Source: Siphonodentalium dalli (taxonomy: Eukaryota; Mollusca; Scaphopoda; Gadilida; Siphonodentaliidae). Taken from it: DNA of 64,000 bases. Location of the stretch: NCBI GenBank assembly GCA_032622095.1, contig CP136061.1, positions 45,203,797 through 45,267,796 of the forward strand. Direction: 5' to 3'. Positions 11,335-24,000 of this stretch are shown piece by piece. Below the pieces are notes generated by a model. The model did no database searches. It worked only from the letters and a program-made list of their open reading frames with translations, and was not told the DNA's origin. How positions within the stretch are numbered: the stretch's first letter is position 1; the number at the start of each line of letters is the position of its first letter. Both the position numbers and the translations under genes were made by a program.

Positions 11335-14300
11335 ATGGCAGACGAGAAAGCATCATCGGATATTAGTTATATTTCTGAAGATCACTGTATCGACTGTAAG
11401 CTTGGTTTTGAAGATGATCCGGCAGTCAATGTTTCTAGGAAAGGCATACTGACTCGCATTTATTTCGCCGAGAAACGGGGTAGGCTGGAGCTGGCCCGAT
11501 ATCTAAATCGTCGACTCAATACAACACCCATAGGGAAAGTTTTGGTACACCAAATTTGCTGTCGGAATTTCACAGACAGCAAGAGAGGTTTGTGTGAGAG
11601 CTCAGATTCTGTTGATCTGTCATCTACAAAGAGGCTCCGGTCAAGTCTGCCAGATTTCAATTACAAAGAGGACTGTCTGTTTTGTGGGAAAGCAGCCCCG
11701 TTTGACCCCAAACATACTGACAGAACACAAGTGCATCGATGTTCAACACTCCCAATGCGTGAGAGTCTATTAGATTGTTGTGCAGAAAGGCAGGATTCGA
11801 TAAGTTTTGAGGTCCAGAAAAGGCTTAATGGTTGTATCGATCTGGTTGCAGCTGAAGCTGTCTACCATAGAATATGTTTGTCCCGTTTTAAGTTGAACAA
11901 GGAGATAAGCCCGAATCCATCTGAACGTAAACAGATCGGCAGAAAAACAGACAATTCAAGGCAAAAACTGTTTCAAAAGGTATGAGTATGGATTGAGTCG
12001 GAAGCTGGTGTGGAGCTGTATACGCTATCTGAACTTCATGATAAGATGGTAGAATTCGCTGAGGGGTCGGAAGTTTATACACAAAAATGGTTGAAAGAAA
12101 AACTACAGGATCACTATGGGTCATACATATTCTTTGCCGAAGTCCAGGGTAGGAGCAACGTGATTTGCTTCAGAAACATGGCTAGCTTTATTATCAACGA
12201 GAAGTGGTACACCGATAAGAAAACTGACATTGAAGAAGAACACAAGAGAATAATTATAACAGCAGCTAAGATTATTCGAGCACAACTGAGGGAAATGACG
12301 TATACTACTAATTCATACCCTACAAGCGAGGACATAACCAACATTGAACGAGGAAAGGGCTGGATACCATCACATATGTTATGTCTGCTGGAAGTCCTGA
12401 TCCCTTCAGAATTGAAGCAGATCAGTATTGGACATTCTATAATTCAATCCGCAAGACCAAAATCAGTGCTGGCACCAACTCTGCTCGAACAGTGTTTGGC
12501 TGAGTACAAAACATTGCTTGCAGAGAAATCACCAACGGCAAGACTATGGCTGCAGTATGTTATTTATGTACAAACTTTAAAAGATTTCATACGAGCTGAG
12601 AGGACAGGAGATTGGCACTTACATCTCCTCACGACAGGAAAGATGTTAAATCTCTTTGCTGCCACAGGACACATACATTATGCGAAAAGCTGCCGCCTCT
12701 ATCTCCAGCTGATGATTGAGTTACCGTTGACTACTCCGGTGTTGTATAAGTCATTTGCAGAGCATGGTTTCCACACTGTTCGTAGAAGTAGCAGGTTTTG
12801 GGCAGGTCTGTCGACTGATTTGATCATAGAACAGGTCCTAATGAGGTCGATTAAGAGTAGAGGTGGTCTGACAAGGGGGAGGGGTATGACAGATTCTGTC
12901 CGCCAGCAGTGGGTATTCAGTATGCACAAGTGTGCTGAAATACACGAATCAATGACAACCTTGACATGCGCCAAACACAATACTAGCGAGCAGCATATTG
13001 AACTGGGTACCTCAAGAAAAATTCGAGTTGAAGCTCAAGCAGTGGTTCGCTGACCATGAGCCATTCGATATGAACGAAACCAAGTTGCAGCCGGGAGTTA
13101 AGATAGATAATAAAAAAGTGCACATTAACCCGACAATTCTCTTCTCACGGTTGATTGCTATTGCACAGCGAGAGGAGAATATGGCAACATATTTTAAATA
13201 TGAACTAACTGCAGCACCCACATCACTGTTTAAGGACAATTTAATGAGAAAGCCAACTAAAACGCATTTGGCTAAGGCTCTCACTGATTATTCTGAGCAG
13301 ACAAACCTCCCATCTGTCGCTATGCATGTTGTTGACGGTGGGGCTCTGTTGCATCGTGTCAAGTGGGCAAAAAAATCCACTTACATTGAAATTGCTAACC
13401 AATACGTCTGCTATGTTCGATCCAAGTACGCAAATGCTTGCGTTGTTTTCGATGGTTATGAAATTGGTCTGGCCATCAAGGACCACGAGCACAGTAGACG
13501 AATCGGAAAGTGTTGTGCCGATATTCGTTTATCTGAGAATGTGGAGGCACATTATAATCAGGAGGCATATTTATCAAATGAGAAAAACAAAACTCAGTTT
13601 ATCAAACTGTTGGGGCGATTGCTGATAGCTGATGGACAAATGGTACGCAACAGCAGTGGTGATGCAGATACGATGATAGTGTTGTCCGCCCTTGAGTTTG
13701 CATCTCGAGGGACCGATGTTATTATGGCTGCAGATGATACGGATCTGCTAATTCTTCTCTTGTACCATTGGGTTGAAGACATGGCAGATGTTTATTTTGT
13801 TTCAGAAGCACGAAAGACAGTCAAGGGTGGCAGAGCCAAATGGAAAATACGAGATCTTGTGCAGAAGGCCGGCAAAGTAAAAACGGCGCATATTCTCTTT
13901 ATCCATGCCTGGGCCGGGTGTGATACAACATCTGCTACATATGGCCAGGGCAAAACCGGCATCTTAAAAAAGATTGAGTCCCCCGAAATACAGCGGATAT
14001 CATCCATTATGAACGATACCACTGCTGACAAAAATAAAGTTGGCGAGGCTGGAGTCAAACTGTTCAAGACGTTATATGCTGGAAAGCAGAGTGACACCCT
14101 CAATGGTTTGCGGTACACAAAATTTATGGAAATGGTATCCTCGACAAGAGGCTCCTTAGATCCACAGAAATTACCACCAACAGAACGAGCGGCTTATTTC
14201 CATAGCTTACGTGTGCATTTGCAAGTGGTTATCTGGAAAACCCTGGGGAACACTACTATGGACCCAACTGATTGGGGATGGCAAATTCAGGATTCTCATT

Positions 14301-14533
14301 TAGTTCCCATTATGACCGACCTGGCTCCTGCACCAGAAACACTATTAAAATTTGTACGCTGCAAATGCAAGCTGGCTAATAGAAATCCGTGCGGTGCTAA
14401 TTTGTGTTCCTGTAGAAAAAATGGACTCAAATGTGTTGTAGCCTGTGGTGACTGTCATGGAGAAGGCTGCAGAAATTCAGAAGCTATTATTGTCGGAGAT
14501 GATGAAGTTGATGTTGAGCCTTTGGTTGAGTAA
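11335..14533 (+). pseudogene. Transposon-encoded XPG/PIN-like nuclease with zinc-binding ends; one stop, one frameshift
   Basis: Translation from ATG 11335 gives three parts. Part 1 (11335-11985) is Cys/His-rich (DHCIDCKLGF, HQICCRNF, CLFCGKAAPF, then HRC and YHRIC), consistent with a zinc-binding module. It ends at TGA 11983-11985; the same frame resumes at once (VWIESEAGVELYTLSELHDKM) to 13053. A +1 shift near 13018-13040 then moves to the frame ending at 14533. The last part carries an XPG/FEN-like acid pattern: DGGALL (13334), FDGYE (~13450), GDADT (~13662), ADDTDLL (13730-13750) and GCDTTS (13916-13933). It ends with a CXC-like cluster, CKCK...CSCRKNGLKC...CGDC...GC (about 14360-14490). 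The ~1,060 residues are otherwise intact, so the damage looks recent. Confidence 0.75.
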
Positions 14534-15038
14534 CATCTTAATTTCATTATTGGTGCTCTAGGTTACTCTTTGGGTCGGAATCAAACTTCAAAACTGGATG
14601 CTTTGTGTTAGTTGATTGGATGCCATCCGTATCGATTACCTTTCAAATCATACCACTCCGGTGCTCAGCTCTGTTTGCAGAAGTCACTTATGGTACCATA
14701 CAAAGTTTAGAATGAAAGATAATACATTGGTGGAGAAGTTCCTCTATCTTGTTTGGTTATACTACCTTCTACCAGCGATTCAAAATAACACAATGTTGGT
14801 TCACCTTGAATTTAAGTCGAGCTGTATGTTTATCAGTTTTGGCGGCCATTTTGGTAGCCATCTTCATTTCTGGAACGTATTTACGGCCCAAATTATACCT
14901 TGGAATGTGGAGTTCAATTCATGGTGTATACTCGCCCTTAAATCCTGCATAATGCAGTGCCAATTTGCGCATAACGGCCATACTATGGGTTTCAGAGTGT
15001 GTGTCGGCCATGTTGGCCGCCATATTGGATTGTGAATT

Positions 15039-15161
15039 TTGCCCAAAGCGGATTTTAGCGGATTTTGGATATGTTATACTGGAGATTCTCCCGCTTCTAA
15101 TGATACCAAAATCGCTTCTATACCAATTTCTTCCGGGTCGAACCCTCTGACGACCACACTA
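15039..15161 (-). repeat. Right terminal inverted repeat of the Academ-like element
   Basis: The partner of 10449-10582, read on the opposite strand. It ends CGACCACACTA followed by ATA. The region just inside (about 14840-15030) repeats GGCGGCCAT, GGTAGCCATC and CGGCCATGTTGG-type words, which may be subterminal binding sites. Confidence 0.88.
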
Positions 15162-15164
15162 ATA

Positions 15165-16560
15165 CAGGCTACAGCGCCTCTTTATGCAAAGAATGATAAC
15201 TCTAAAATTCAGATTATGATTAGATACGTGCTGCCTATTCCTCATTAAATTATTTGCAGAATCAGCAATAGTTGTTCTCAAGTGTCTGTACATTATTCTC
15301 TTGGTATGAAAACAAAAGACAACATTCTGTATAAATTTTATGGCAAATACCGTAATGAGTGAAACATTGACAGGTTGAGAAGCAAATATATGTTTTAATG
15401 TGATATATGCTATTACAGCAACAATCTCATGTAAGCGTTGGAAGGTTGCGGAATTTACGTTTCGGTTTCGTTTTTTTTTGGGGTGAAAAACCTCGTTTCG
15501 GTGTCTGTTTTCGTATGCAATCACTTAACATATAGCAATTAGTCCAACACAACTGGACAAAACAGCCACTACCAGTTACAGAGGGTTAGGATCAGTTTGG
15601 GAACAGCTTGCTGTGTTGCTAAATCATGAACTTTAATGAGAATGTGAGATAAAAGTCATATTGAACCATCAAGTTAAAGCACACACAAAATAGTTGTGCC
15701 CGACTGACCATATTTCTTGACGCTGACCCTAAACTTTTTTTCCGACTATACACAAATATTTCCCCCATACCAAAATCAAAACATAAAAGTGAAACGCAAA
15801 TACAGCGACGTTTCATGCATACAAGATGAAGTCCCTTGCGACTTATATTGATACCGATATCATTTCCAATCAATACTGCATTGAATTGTTTAAAGACAAG
15901 GCCGTGGTAATCAATCAGTTACGATGTAGCATGTTCCCAGTTCCTGGACAATGATGATGTAATTACGCGTTTGATGTTCCCGCTCAGTTTGTGGGTGAGA
16001 GATACCGATACGCGCAAAAATAACTGCCGCGATCAACAAGACGCAAATAAGTGCACGTACGTTTACACGGCAATTGGAAGGCTCAAATTCGTAATATTTC
16101 GTTGAACGTTATAGATAAAAGTTCAATTTTATTGACCGATTAGCCGGGAGAATGAAGTTTCAGAAATTGCAGTTCTAACTACCGACTTTATTTCCGCACA
16201 GAACATAATGTTTCGTCATGCGCACATCATCAATTCAAATAAAGTGCACACTTATTCTAAGACAGTTGATAATAAAGGTGACAAAAGTCAACGACCTACT
16301 GCATGTAGTTCGTGTTGACTGTGTGGCCACTCATCAATCCGTAGGTTCCAGAACAAAAAGTTTCCGGACCATTTCCCACGTGGTATAACATTTCTTTACG
16401 GTTCGCATTCTCATTTTTGCAATGACATGCTTCCTCATTTCAGTTTCGTTTGGCAGCGCAAACACAATCCCTGTAAAATTCTAGACTAATTTCTTGTCTT
16501 TGGCCTTCAGATGCAAAATTCGGATCGTGGAACGGACTTTACTGATCACCGAGAACTCGG
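15165..16560. other. Intron 3 right of the transposon; contains a hAT-family fragment
   Basis: 15420-15600 matches, inverted, the interior of hAT copy 1 around 5790-5910 (ATATGTTAAGTGATTGCATA, CGAAACCGAAACGTAAAT). The rest shows no gene. Confidence 0.55.
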
Positions 16561-16570
16561 TTTTTATGTT

Positions 16571-17420
16571 TCCCATACCATAGTATGGTAAACATAATGT
16601 CGACGTCCGGATTGACCACTCGTCGTGCGTCTGTCTGTCCGTCCGTCCGTCTGTCCGTAGACACTATACGCATGGTGCGATAACTCAAATATTTTCTATC
16701 CAATCGGAACTAAATTTTGTATATGAGTTTCTCAGACCAAAATACAGATCGAGTTCGAATATGGGTTTGATCAGAGTTTTTTTTACGGAGTTATGGCCCT
16801 TTTTCGACTTCGAATTCATGCATGCTGTCATAACTCAAACAATTTTTATCTGATCGGAACCAAATTTGGTATGCGAGTTTCAGAGCCCAAAATACAGATC
16901 GAGTTCGAATATGGGTTTGATCCGATTTATTTTAAAGGAGTTATGACCCTTTTTTCGAAGGAAAAAAAAATCCGATGCTATAACCAAAGTATTTTTTGTC
17001 CGATTGTGTTCATATTTGATATTTTGGTTTATGATGACACACCCCTCACCTGTATAGTTTTTGGTATTGATTGGTTGATCGGTTTAGAAAATAATTAACC
17101 CTTTACACACATGCTATCCAATGCAATAAGTTGAACATATTTCTTCTGATCTGCCTCATATTTCTTACCTAGGTTTTTCTTAGCACGTTCTTCATCTGTA
17201 TTGTTTTTGGTATTGTTTAATTAACCATTTCACTCATATGTTTACTTAGAATTCACCCAAGCTGCTATGACTCAAAACATTTTTCATCTGATCAACACCA
17301 AATTTGGTATATGAATTTATCACCCCTAAATACAGATCGAGTTCGAATATGGGTTTTATCCGATATATTTTAAGAGTTATGACCCTTTATAATTCAAGTA
17401 ATTACTGCTGGGAATTTGAA
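16571..17420 (+). repeat. Rep-E repeat with tandem ~150-bp modules
   Basis: (GTCCGTCC)n at 16635-16660 is followed by at least three modules with 'ATAACTCAAA', 'ATCGGAACCAAATTTGGTAT', 'AGATCGAGTTCGAATATGGG' and 'GAGTTATGRCCCTTTTTCGA'. Further diverged remains (ACACACCCCTCACCTGTATAG and similar) continue to about 18420, with no gene visible between them. Confidence 0.8.
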
Positions 17421-19005
17421 GAGACAACATCTCACAGACCATGTGTGTTATGAGTTAATTATCACTATGGACATTAGATATGGCATGCTATAAAGCCTGA
17501 TAGTGGTACCACTGGCTGCAAATTTGTTTATAATAATGTCAAATTAATTGATGGCTATCTGGTGGAGTTCTGTTTTCTGTGCAATATTAAGTTAACCCCT
17601 TTGTTGAAACAGGTTCTTTACATTAGTTAATGTACACACTATAGGACACCTATTCTAAAATATTAAATTGGAACAGTCCATTGTTACTTTGTAGGGATGT
17701 TTTACAGACTTTGTTGTTTACAGACACTGTTGTCTTATCATAGACAAAAATTAATCCACACATTCCTTAGTTCCATAATATGATGTCATTGAAAATGATT
17801 AACCCTCTCCACACATCATATGGTTTTGATGCTTTTCATTTGATCATTTTCCTATATTATGTCCAGGTTGATGGTGATCCACTTTTGATTTGCATGGATT
17901 TGGGATTAAAATTAAACCATTCCATAGACACATATTATGCGATAAACAGATATAATATTATCCCTTTCACTTTGATCCAGGTTCAGTAAGGGTTTCAATA
18001 AATCACCAATTGAATATACATCATTAGAGGAAATGTCATATTTTGAAATTCCCTCAATTGCATTGGGTTCCAGGGTAACATTAATGGTGCTGGTATTCTT
18101 GAGACTGACTTATTGTATGGGTTTCTAAATCCAATGACATGCTTTTTATAGACTATTTTGTGTTTATCAGTTCATTAGTTTGGATAAGATTAACCCCATT
18201 CTATCCGATTTGATAACTCAAATATTTCCATTGATTATGTTTATACATGTAGTTCTTGGCATAGTTGACGGGAACACACCCCTAACCTGCTTAGTGAGGG
18301 TCATTTGGTTTATTTGCTTAAAAATATTAACATGCTACACCAATCCTGTTGACACAAAGTGATAACTAAATATTTTTCACACGATCACTATATTAAGTGT
18401 GAATTGTTGAAACTTTTGCACTCATGAAAAGATTGGTGTAAGGATTTATAAAAAAATTTAAAATAGCTAATCGCTATCGCCAAGGTATGGGTTAAACATC
18501 TGCCGATCGTGATCGGCCGATCGTTTGTATTTTGCTCGGTGCGGCTTCTCGGTGTTGTCTCAACTCCGAAACCGTGGTGTTAAAACCGATATCGTTACAA
18601 CTCTATCTCACATGTTATTTATTATTCGATCAGTGAAATTTCAATAACTTCTGTTTACCTAACTACCTTAATGCTGACAGAAGCAGTATACAGAGCATAT
18701 CTTAACCCCTTCATTAAAAAATAGTCATTGGTGGGTAGTTCACTCAGGAAATTTGTGGGAAGGCTGCACGCTTCCAGGAAATGACATTTCGACAAGACTT
18801 TGATATATCAGTATGAATCTGAGTATGTTTACACAGACTGAATTAGAATATCCATGATGTAATAATTTGAAAAAGTAGGACTTTTGGAAGTCCTTGAGAA
18901 GTCTGTGAAATTGATCATTATTGTAGCGTATGAAATATGTTCAATGTATACTTTTATTTCTGAATCCATTCAGTAATGAACATCTTGAATATTTTCTCTG
19001 CATAG
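17421..19005. other. Rest of intron 3: decayed repeats
   Basis: Degraded copies of the Rep-E modules to ~18420, then a diverged Rep-D copy at about 18705-18990 (TTAACCCCTTCATT ... GAATCCATTCAGTAATGAAC). No gene seen. Confidence 0.5.
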
Positions 19006-19230
19006 CATTTGATGAATGAGTGGCTGAGTGGCTCGACAGTCTCGACTCAGGACGAAGCTGTATCACCTTCCAAAATTGATCCGCTGGAAATCCAGATCGA
19101 GGACGAAGCCAAGTTTGTTACATGTATGCCAAGTCCAAGGAATAGCATGGAACGATTCCGGAGGAATAGTCAAAGTGCCTGTTTTGGAGGGAAGGCTGGT
19201 GTAGAGAATGTTGGCGGCTCAGCCAAAAAG
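19006..19230 (+). CDS. KMT2E: KMT2E/SETD5 orthologue, exon 4 (HLMNEWLS motif)
   Basis: A 75-codon exon, phase 0 at both ends, after TTTCTCTGCATAG and before the donor GTTGGT, a weaker non-GTAAGT donor. It begins HLMNEWLSGSTVSTQDE, the conserved HLxNEWLS block of KMT2E/SETD5, and ends GGSAKK, which joins RWLRQA in exon 5 to give the conserved KKRWL(K/R)QA block. Between these are serine and arginine-rich residues (PRNSMERFRRNSQS) that look like a phosphorylation-rich disordered stretch. It follows a 9.7-kb intron carrying the Academ-like transposon. Confidence 0.9.
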
Positions 19231-19526
19231 GTTGGTAAACAGTAACTTAGGCCATTAACAAACAAAACTTGTGTTCTCAATTTTGCTTCAAAAATCAGAC
19301 GAGAGAAGGAGGCTTTTTTTCTTCTCAGAATCTCATATGAAAAATTGAAATATCAATAATTTCTTGATGCTATATGCTGAAGATATAAAATAATTATTAT
19401 AGTATCCCCAATGTTCTCCTATATGCAACATTCTGATTTTGTTCAACATTAAAGTGATGTGAAACGCTCCGGTAGGGTGATCAAATATAAATGGAGAATA
19501 ATCTTGTTCAAAGTAGTAATTTTTAG

Positions 19527-20100
19527 CTCACCTGAGACGAAGTCTCCGGTGGAGCTATAGTCATCACTCCTCGTCCGTCGTCAGTCCGTCCGTCTGGCTG
19601 TCGAGCCGTCCGTCCGTCTGTCCGTCCGTCCGTCATCATCTTCTTCTCCAGTATCATAAGGCCAAATGAGTTCATATTTGGTGTGGATGTTCCCTGCTTG
19701 ACTCAGACTCAGATTTTTTTAAATAAGGTCACTGAGTCAAATAGTTGCGAAGCTAGGGCCATAACTCTTTCCCGCCATAGTAATTCTTAAAACAACTTCT
19801 TTTCAAGAACAATCAGGCCTATTTAGCTTATATTTGGTATGGAAGGTCCTTGAGTGACTGGGGGTCAGATTTGTTCAAATGGGGTCACTGGGTCAAATAG
19901 GGGCAGAATCAGGGACATAACTCTATTCTCCCTAGTAATTATTAGAATGACTTCTTCTCCAGAATCATCAGGCCGATTTATCTAATATTTTGTATGGTGG
20001 GTCCTTGTGTGACTGGGTTTCAGATTTGTTCAAATGGGGTCAGTGTGTCAAATAGGGGCCGTGTCAGGAACATAACTTAAAAAAAAAAAAAATATATTTT
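19527..20100 (+). repeat. Rep-E variant with TTTTAGCTCACCTGAG head
   Basis: A hairpin head (TTTTAGCTCACCTGAGACGA ... CCGGTGGAGCTA), (GTCC)n, then modules with 'TTCATATTTGGTRTGGATG', 'CAGATTTGTTCAAATGGGGT' and 'CAGGGACATAACTC'. A second copy with the same head lies at 28530. Confidence 0.85.
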
Positions 20101-20489
20101 TAAATTTAAATCCTTGCTCAATTCAAAAAACAAATCACAATTCAAAATGAACCAATACAAAAATATTTTTTTCATTTTAACCCCTGATTTTTTGTATTTT
20201 TTTAGACACAAAACACCCCATTCCACCCCTTTACCTCCTCACCCCTCTACACCCCTGTCCCCACTACCACCCCCCCCCCCCCAATCTGCGCCGCCCTGCA
20301 CCCACTGCAGTCAAGAAAAAATTAATTAGAAAAACTGACACCTTGTAACATCTATAAAGTATGGTATTAGCCCCAGACAGAAAGAGTTAATAACAGTCAT
20401 CAATTCAGATGTTATCTAGCTGCTGACAGCTAGGTGTAAACAGTCATGCTCTGTGTGTATTATTAACATATCATATCAAAACAAAATGC

Positions 20490-20920
20490 TGTATGTCTGA
20501 CATTTGCAGAATGAGGTCCCCAGAGGGTGAATTTAGTGATGCTACTCTGCACAGTAGGCTAGCATCACCAAATACACTCTCCAGGGACCTCATTCTGCTT
20601 AGGCCTCATCTTCAGGGAAGTATACAGGTCTTAAATTGACATTTCTACTTACTTTTTCCCTTCTGTTCAGTTTCTATATTCCCTAATTTGCTGTCAGAAG
20701 ATAAAATTGATAATTGAAGTGCCCAATGGGTGCACATCACCAATTAACTGGACAACTTCAATCTGTTCCTATGTCTCCCATGGCAGTTGAGGCCTAAGCA
20801 TAATGAGGTCCACAGAGGGTGAATTTGGTGATGCTAGCCCACCTTACAGGATTGCAGCACTAAATTCACCCTTTAGTGACCTCATTCTGCAAAAGTCAGA
20901 CACTATATTCAGGCTTGGCT
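20490..20920 (+). mobile_element. Compound Rep-A: two hairpins around a ~200-bp core
   Basis: Left hairpin (CATTTGCAGAATGAGGTCCC ... CCTCATTCTGC), core flanked by inverted GCTTAGGCCTCA / TGAGGCCTAAGC, right hairpin ending TTCAGGCTTGG. Related compound copies lie at 29425, 62236 and 63496. Confidence 0.85.
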
Positions 20921-22370
20921 GTTCCACTATCATATTCTTAACCACCACCTATCCAGTTGTACTCATTATAACCTGATTTGCAAAGAAAACTTGGGGGGGG
21001 GGGGGGTATATTGGATTGAATTTGTCTGTCAGTATGTCCTCCCGTCCATCCCTCTGTTGGGATGTTTCCATCCGTCCATCAATTTTGTTCTTCTCCACAT
21101 ACATATTAAAGACCGAAATGGTTTATATATTTTGACTCACATTCAGATTTGTTCAAATGAGTTCATATAGGTGAGAAGCCAGGGCCATAACTCTTTCCCT
21201 CCATAGTAATTCTTCAGAAACCATCAGACCTATTTAGCTTTTGGTATGGAGGGTCCTTTGGTGAGTGGGGTTCAGATTTGTACACGTGAGGTCATTTTTA
21301 GGAAACTTTTGAGGAAAATCAGTTTTCTTCAACTCTTAAAATCTACCGTTTGAAATTTCTAGATGAATAGATCTCATAGATGGGGATTCACATTTGTTCA
21401 AATAAGGGCAGAGATAAGAGATTTAACTCTCAACCACCCACCCTACCTGTATGTATGCTGTTTGATACTGGTATAATAATATATAGATTCCTATTGATTT
21501 CTAAGCTGCCTGGGTGGAGGCAATGAGGCTGTAGATTTGATTTTTCAACCAGTAACAGTCCACATTTTCCTACTTCGGGTTAAACTGGTTGACCGAAATC
21601 GCCACAAATGTTAACAGGTCTGTTTTGCTGATATTTAGTATGAAGGGTTCTTTGGTGTCTGGTATTGAAATTTATTCAGATGTGGTCACCAGGTTAAATA
21701 GGGTGGTACCAGGGACATAACTGTATGTCTCTATAGTCATTCTTAAATTGTCTTCTCAAGAGAGGTTGGACTATTTAGCTTACATATAGTATGGATGATC
21801 CTTTAGTGACTGATATTCAGATTTGTTAACATCAGGTCAACCTGTTAAGAAATGACGGGGGCTATGGGGAGTTAACAATTTTGTGTTTAAAAAATTATTG
21901 AAATACCAAATTCATTAAAACATCTTCCTTGGAACTACCTAACTGATTAATCTGACATACATGTATGGTGTTTTGGGTCCATGGATAAATGGGCTTCAAA
22001 CATGTCTAAATGGTTTTATAAAAAGGTGCTTGTGAGATTGGAAATTTCCATAAATTGAGAAAGTTTGAGATGTCGGTTGTGAAATTCCAACCCAAGACTT
22101 GGGAGTCTGGAGCCCGGTCGGGAGGGGACTTGTTGAGCTGGAGGAGGGGGGTGATCAGTAGTGAACAGTGGGCAATTTCATGGTGGATATTCACCTTGAA
22201 ATTACCCACTGTACACTACTGAAGCCTCTCTAGCCACATATCGTGTTTAGATCTACTTTTTTCAAAGTGCTTATGAAAAGTTCTGACTATTGTGGTCTCC
22301 AGAGTCCCAGTCTCATCAGTCTTTGCAGTCTGGTGAGCGACCCCACAGTCTTTGACTGTCTTGTTACAAA
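20921..22370 (+). repeat. Segment shared with 29847-30945 (copy 1)
   Basis: Many collinear matches to the second segment: TAGATGAATAGATCTCATA, ATAATAATATATAGATTCCT, AACAGTCCA, CATGTTTAGA...CTACTT and GTGAGCG...CCACAGTC. Contains a G-run at 20994-21006. No open gene; not recognised as a known element. Confidence 0.7.
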
Positions 22371-22825
22371 TATTATATCCAAATTGATTTATATATTAAT
22401 TAAATGCAGTGACTCTCGATGGCCAAATAGTTTTCGTTAGTTTATCGCCGATAGATGCGTCCCGAATCGAGTAGTAAATATTTATAATGGAGCGTAGTTC
22501 AGGCGATGCTTTCTATGGAGTGGTACGGTCGTTGCTTCAGATTTTCAGTGATGTTAGTAGAATGCTACATTCCTCCTGTTGGCATAGCGCCTGGATACTA
22601 ACTGATCAGTTTCACTCACTCAAACAAGAGCATAATATGTCTTTAAAATTGGCGATGTATCAGGCTGTTGTATGCCCAACTAGAAAATATTAATAAGTAA
22701 ATAATAAATAATATGGTTTTGCAAGTCATTCCCAATATTTTCTGACATCTGCATGTACTAGTATAGAGCATTGAAAAAACTAGGAACAAACCAGTCAATG
22801 GACAGAATATAGTTAGATGTGGCAG

Positions 22826-23079
22826 CAAGCCTTGAAATAGGGTGTCTGTCATTTGCAGAATGAGGTCCCCAGAGGGTGAATTTAGTGATGCTACCCCGCA
22901 TAGCGGGCTAGCATCACCAAATTCACCTTCTGGGGACCTCATTCTGCTTACACCTCAGCAGAATGAGGTTCCCAGAGGGTGAATTTGGTGATGCTAGCCC
23001 GCTATGAGGGGTACCATCACTAAATTCACACTCTGGGGACCTCATTCTGCAAATGACAGACACTCTATTTCAAGGCTTG
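22826..23079. mobile_element. Rep-A dimer (two hairpins)
   Basis: Two hairpins back to back between CAAGCCTTGAAATAGGGTG and its inverse, with perfect 8-bp duplication TGTGGCAG (22818-22825, 23080-23087). One duplication around both hairpins shows that it moved as a dimer. Confidence 0.92.
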
Positions 23080-23239
23080 TGTGGCAGGCTTTTTAGTGAC
23101 GCAGGCGGTGCCTGAGAACTTCTTTTTGCCCTCCAAAAATATTCAACAGATTTTCTTGACATTTGGTACATGGTTCGTATTTGGTCATGGTCCAATGATT
23201 TTTTGACTGCTTTATGTCCCTTTTTGTCCGCCGACCCAA

Positions 23240-24000
23240 CGGGTTCGGGTGACTATTATAATCAGCACGTCCGTCCATGCGTCAGTGCGTCCGAGGTTTC
23301 CGGATGATAACTTTAGTTAGAGTAAACCAAATTAAATTAAATTTGGTATGTGGGTTTACTAGCAGAAAAGACAGGTCAAGTTCGAATTCTGGTTCCGTCC
23401 GCCAATTTTCACCAGAGTTATGCCCCTTTTTTCGACTTAGAATTTGACCGTCTGTTAACATTTTTGGTTTCCGACCGATAACTCCAGTTTGGATTATTTG
23501 ATCTGAACCAAAGTTGGTATGTGTATTTCCCAGCTAAAGATACAGACCAAGTTCGAATATGGGTTCCGTCCAATTATTTTTACATGAGTTACGGCCCTTT
23601 TTCGAATTAGAATTTGACCGTCTGTCAACATTTTTGGTTTCCGACCGATAACTCCAGTTTGGATTATTTGATCTGAACCAAAGTTGGTATGTGTATTTCC
23701 CAGCTAAAGATACAGGCCAAGTTTGAATATGGGTTCCGTCCTGTTATTTTTACATGAGTTACGGCCCTTTATGTCCCTTTTTTACTTAGAATTTTTGCCA
23801 ATTTGAGGTTTCCGGATGATAACTTTAGTAAATGTGTACTGAATGAAATTAAATTTGGTATGTAGGTTTACTAGCACTAAAGACAGGTTTTTATGCGCAA
23901 ACAACGGTCGTATCAAGCTGACACTTAGAGGCGGACATGAGGTCTACCGACCTTTTTCGACTTTGAAATTGCTGTTTTCGGGTTGTCCGCATGGTAACTG
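23240..24000 (+). repeat. Rep-E tandem modules
   Basis: Four to five modules of ~150-180 bp with 'TTTCCGACCGATAACTC', 'AACCAAAGTTGGTATGTG', 'AGGTCAAGTTCGAAT' and 'GAGTTACGGCCCTTT'. Two adjacent modules (~23445-23620 and ~23620-23790) are nearly identical. Confidence 0.8.

Larger units (their letters stand above)
10449..15161 (+). mobile_element. Academ-like DNA transposon, nearly complete
   Basis: This 4,713-bp element lies in intron 3 of the host gene, on the same strand. Its ends are inverted repeats of ~123-134 bp (10449-10582 and 15039-15161) starting TAGTGTGGTCGT, with ATA directly outside both ends, a likely 3-bp target duplication. Inside is one long coding region (11335-14533) broken by a single stop and a single frameshift. 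An XPG/PIN-like nuclease region, Cys-rich zinc-binding regions and a 3-bp duplication together fit what I recall of the Academ superfamily (XPG nuclease, Cys8 finger, 3-4 bp duplications). No helicase domain is seen. The superfamily label is from memory and needs a profile search. Confidence 0.75.
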
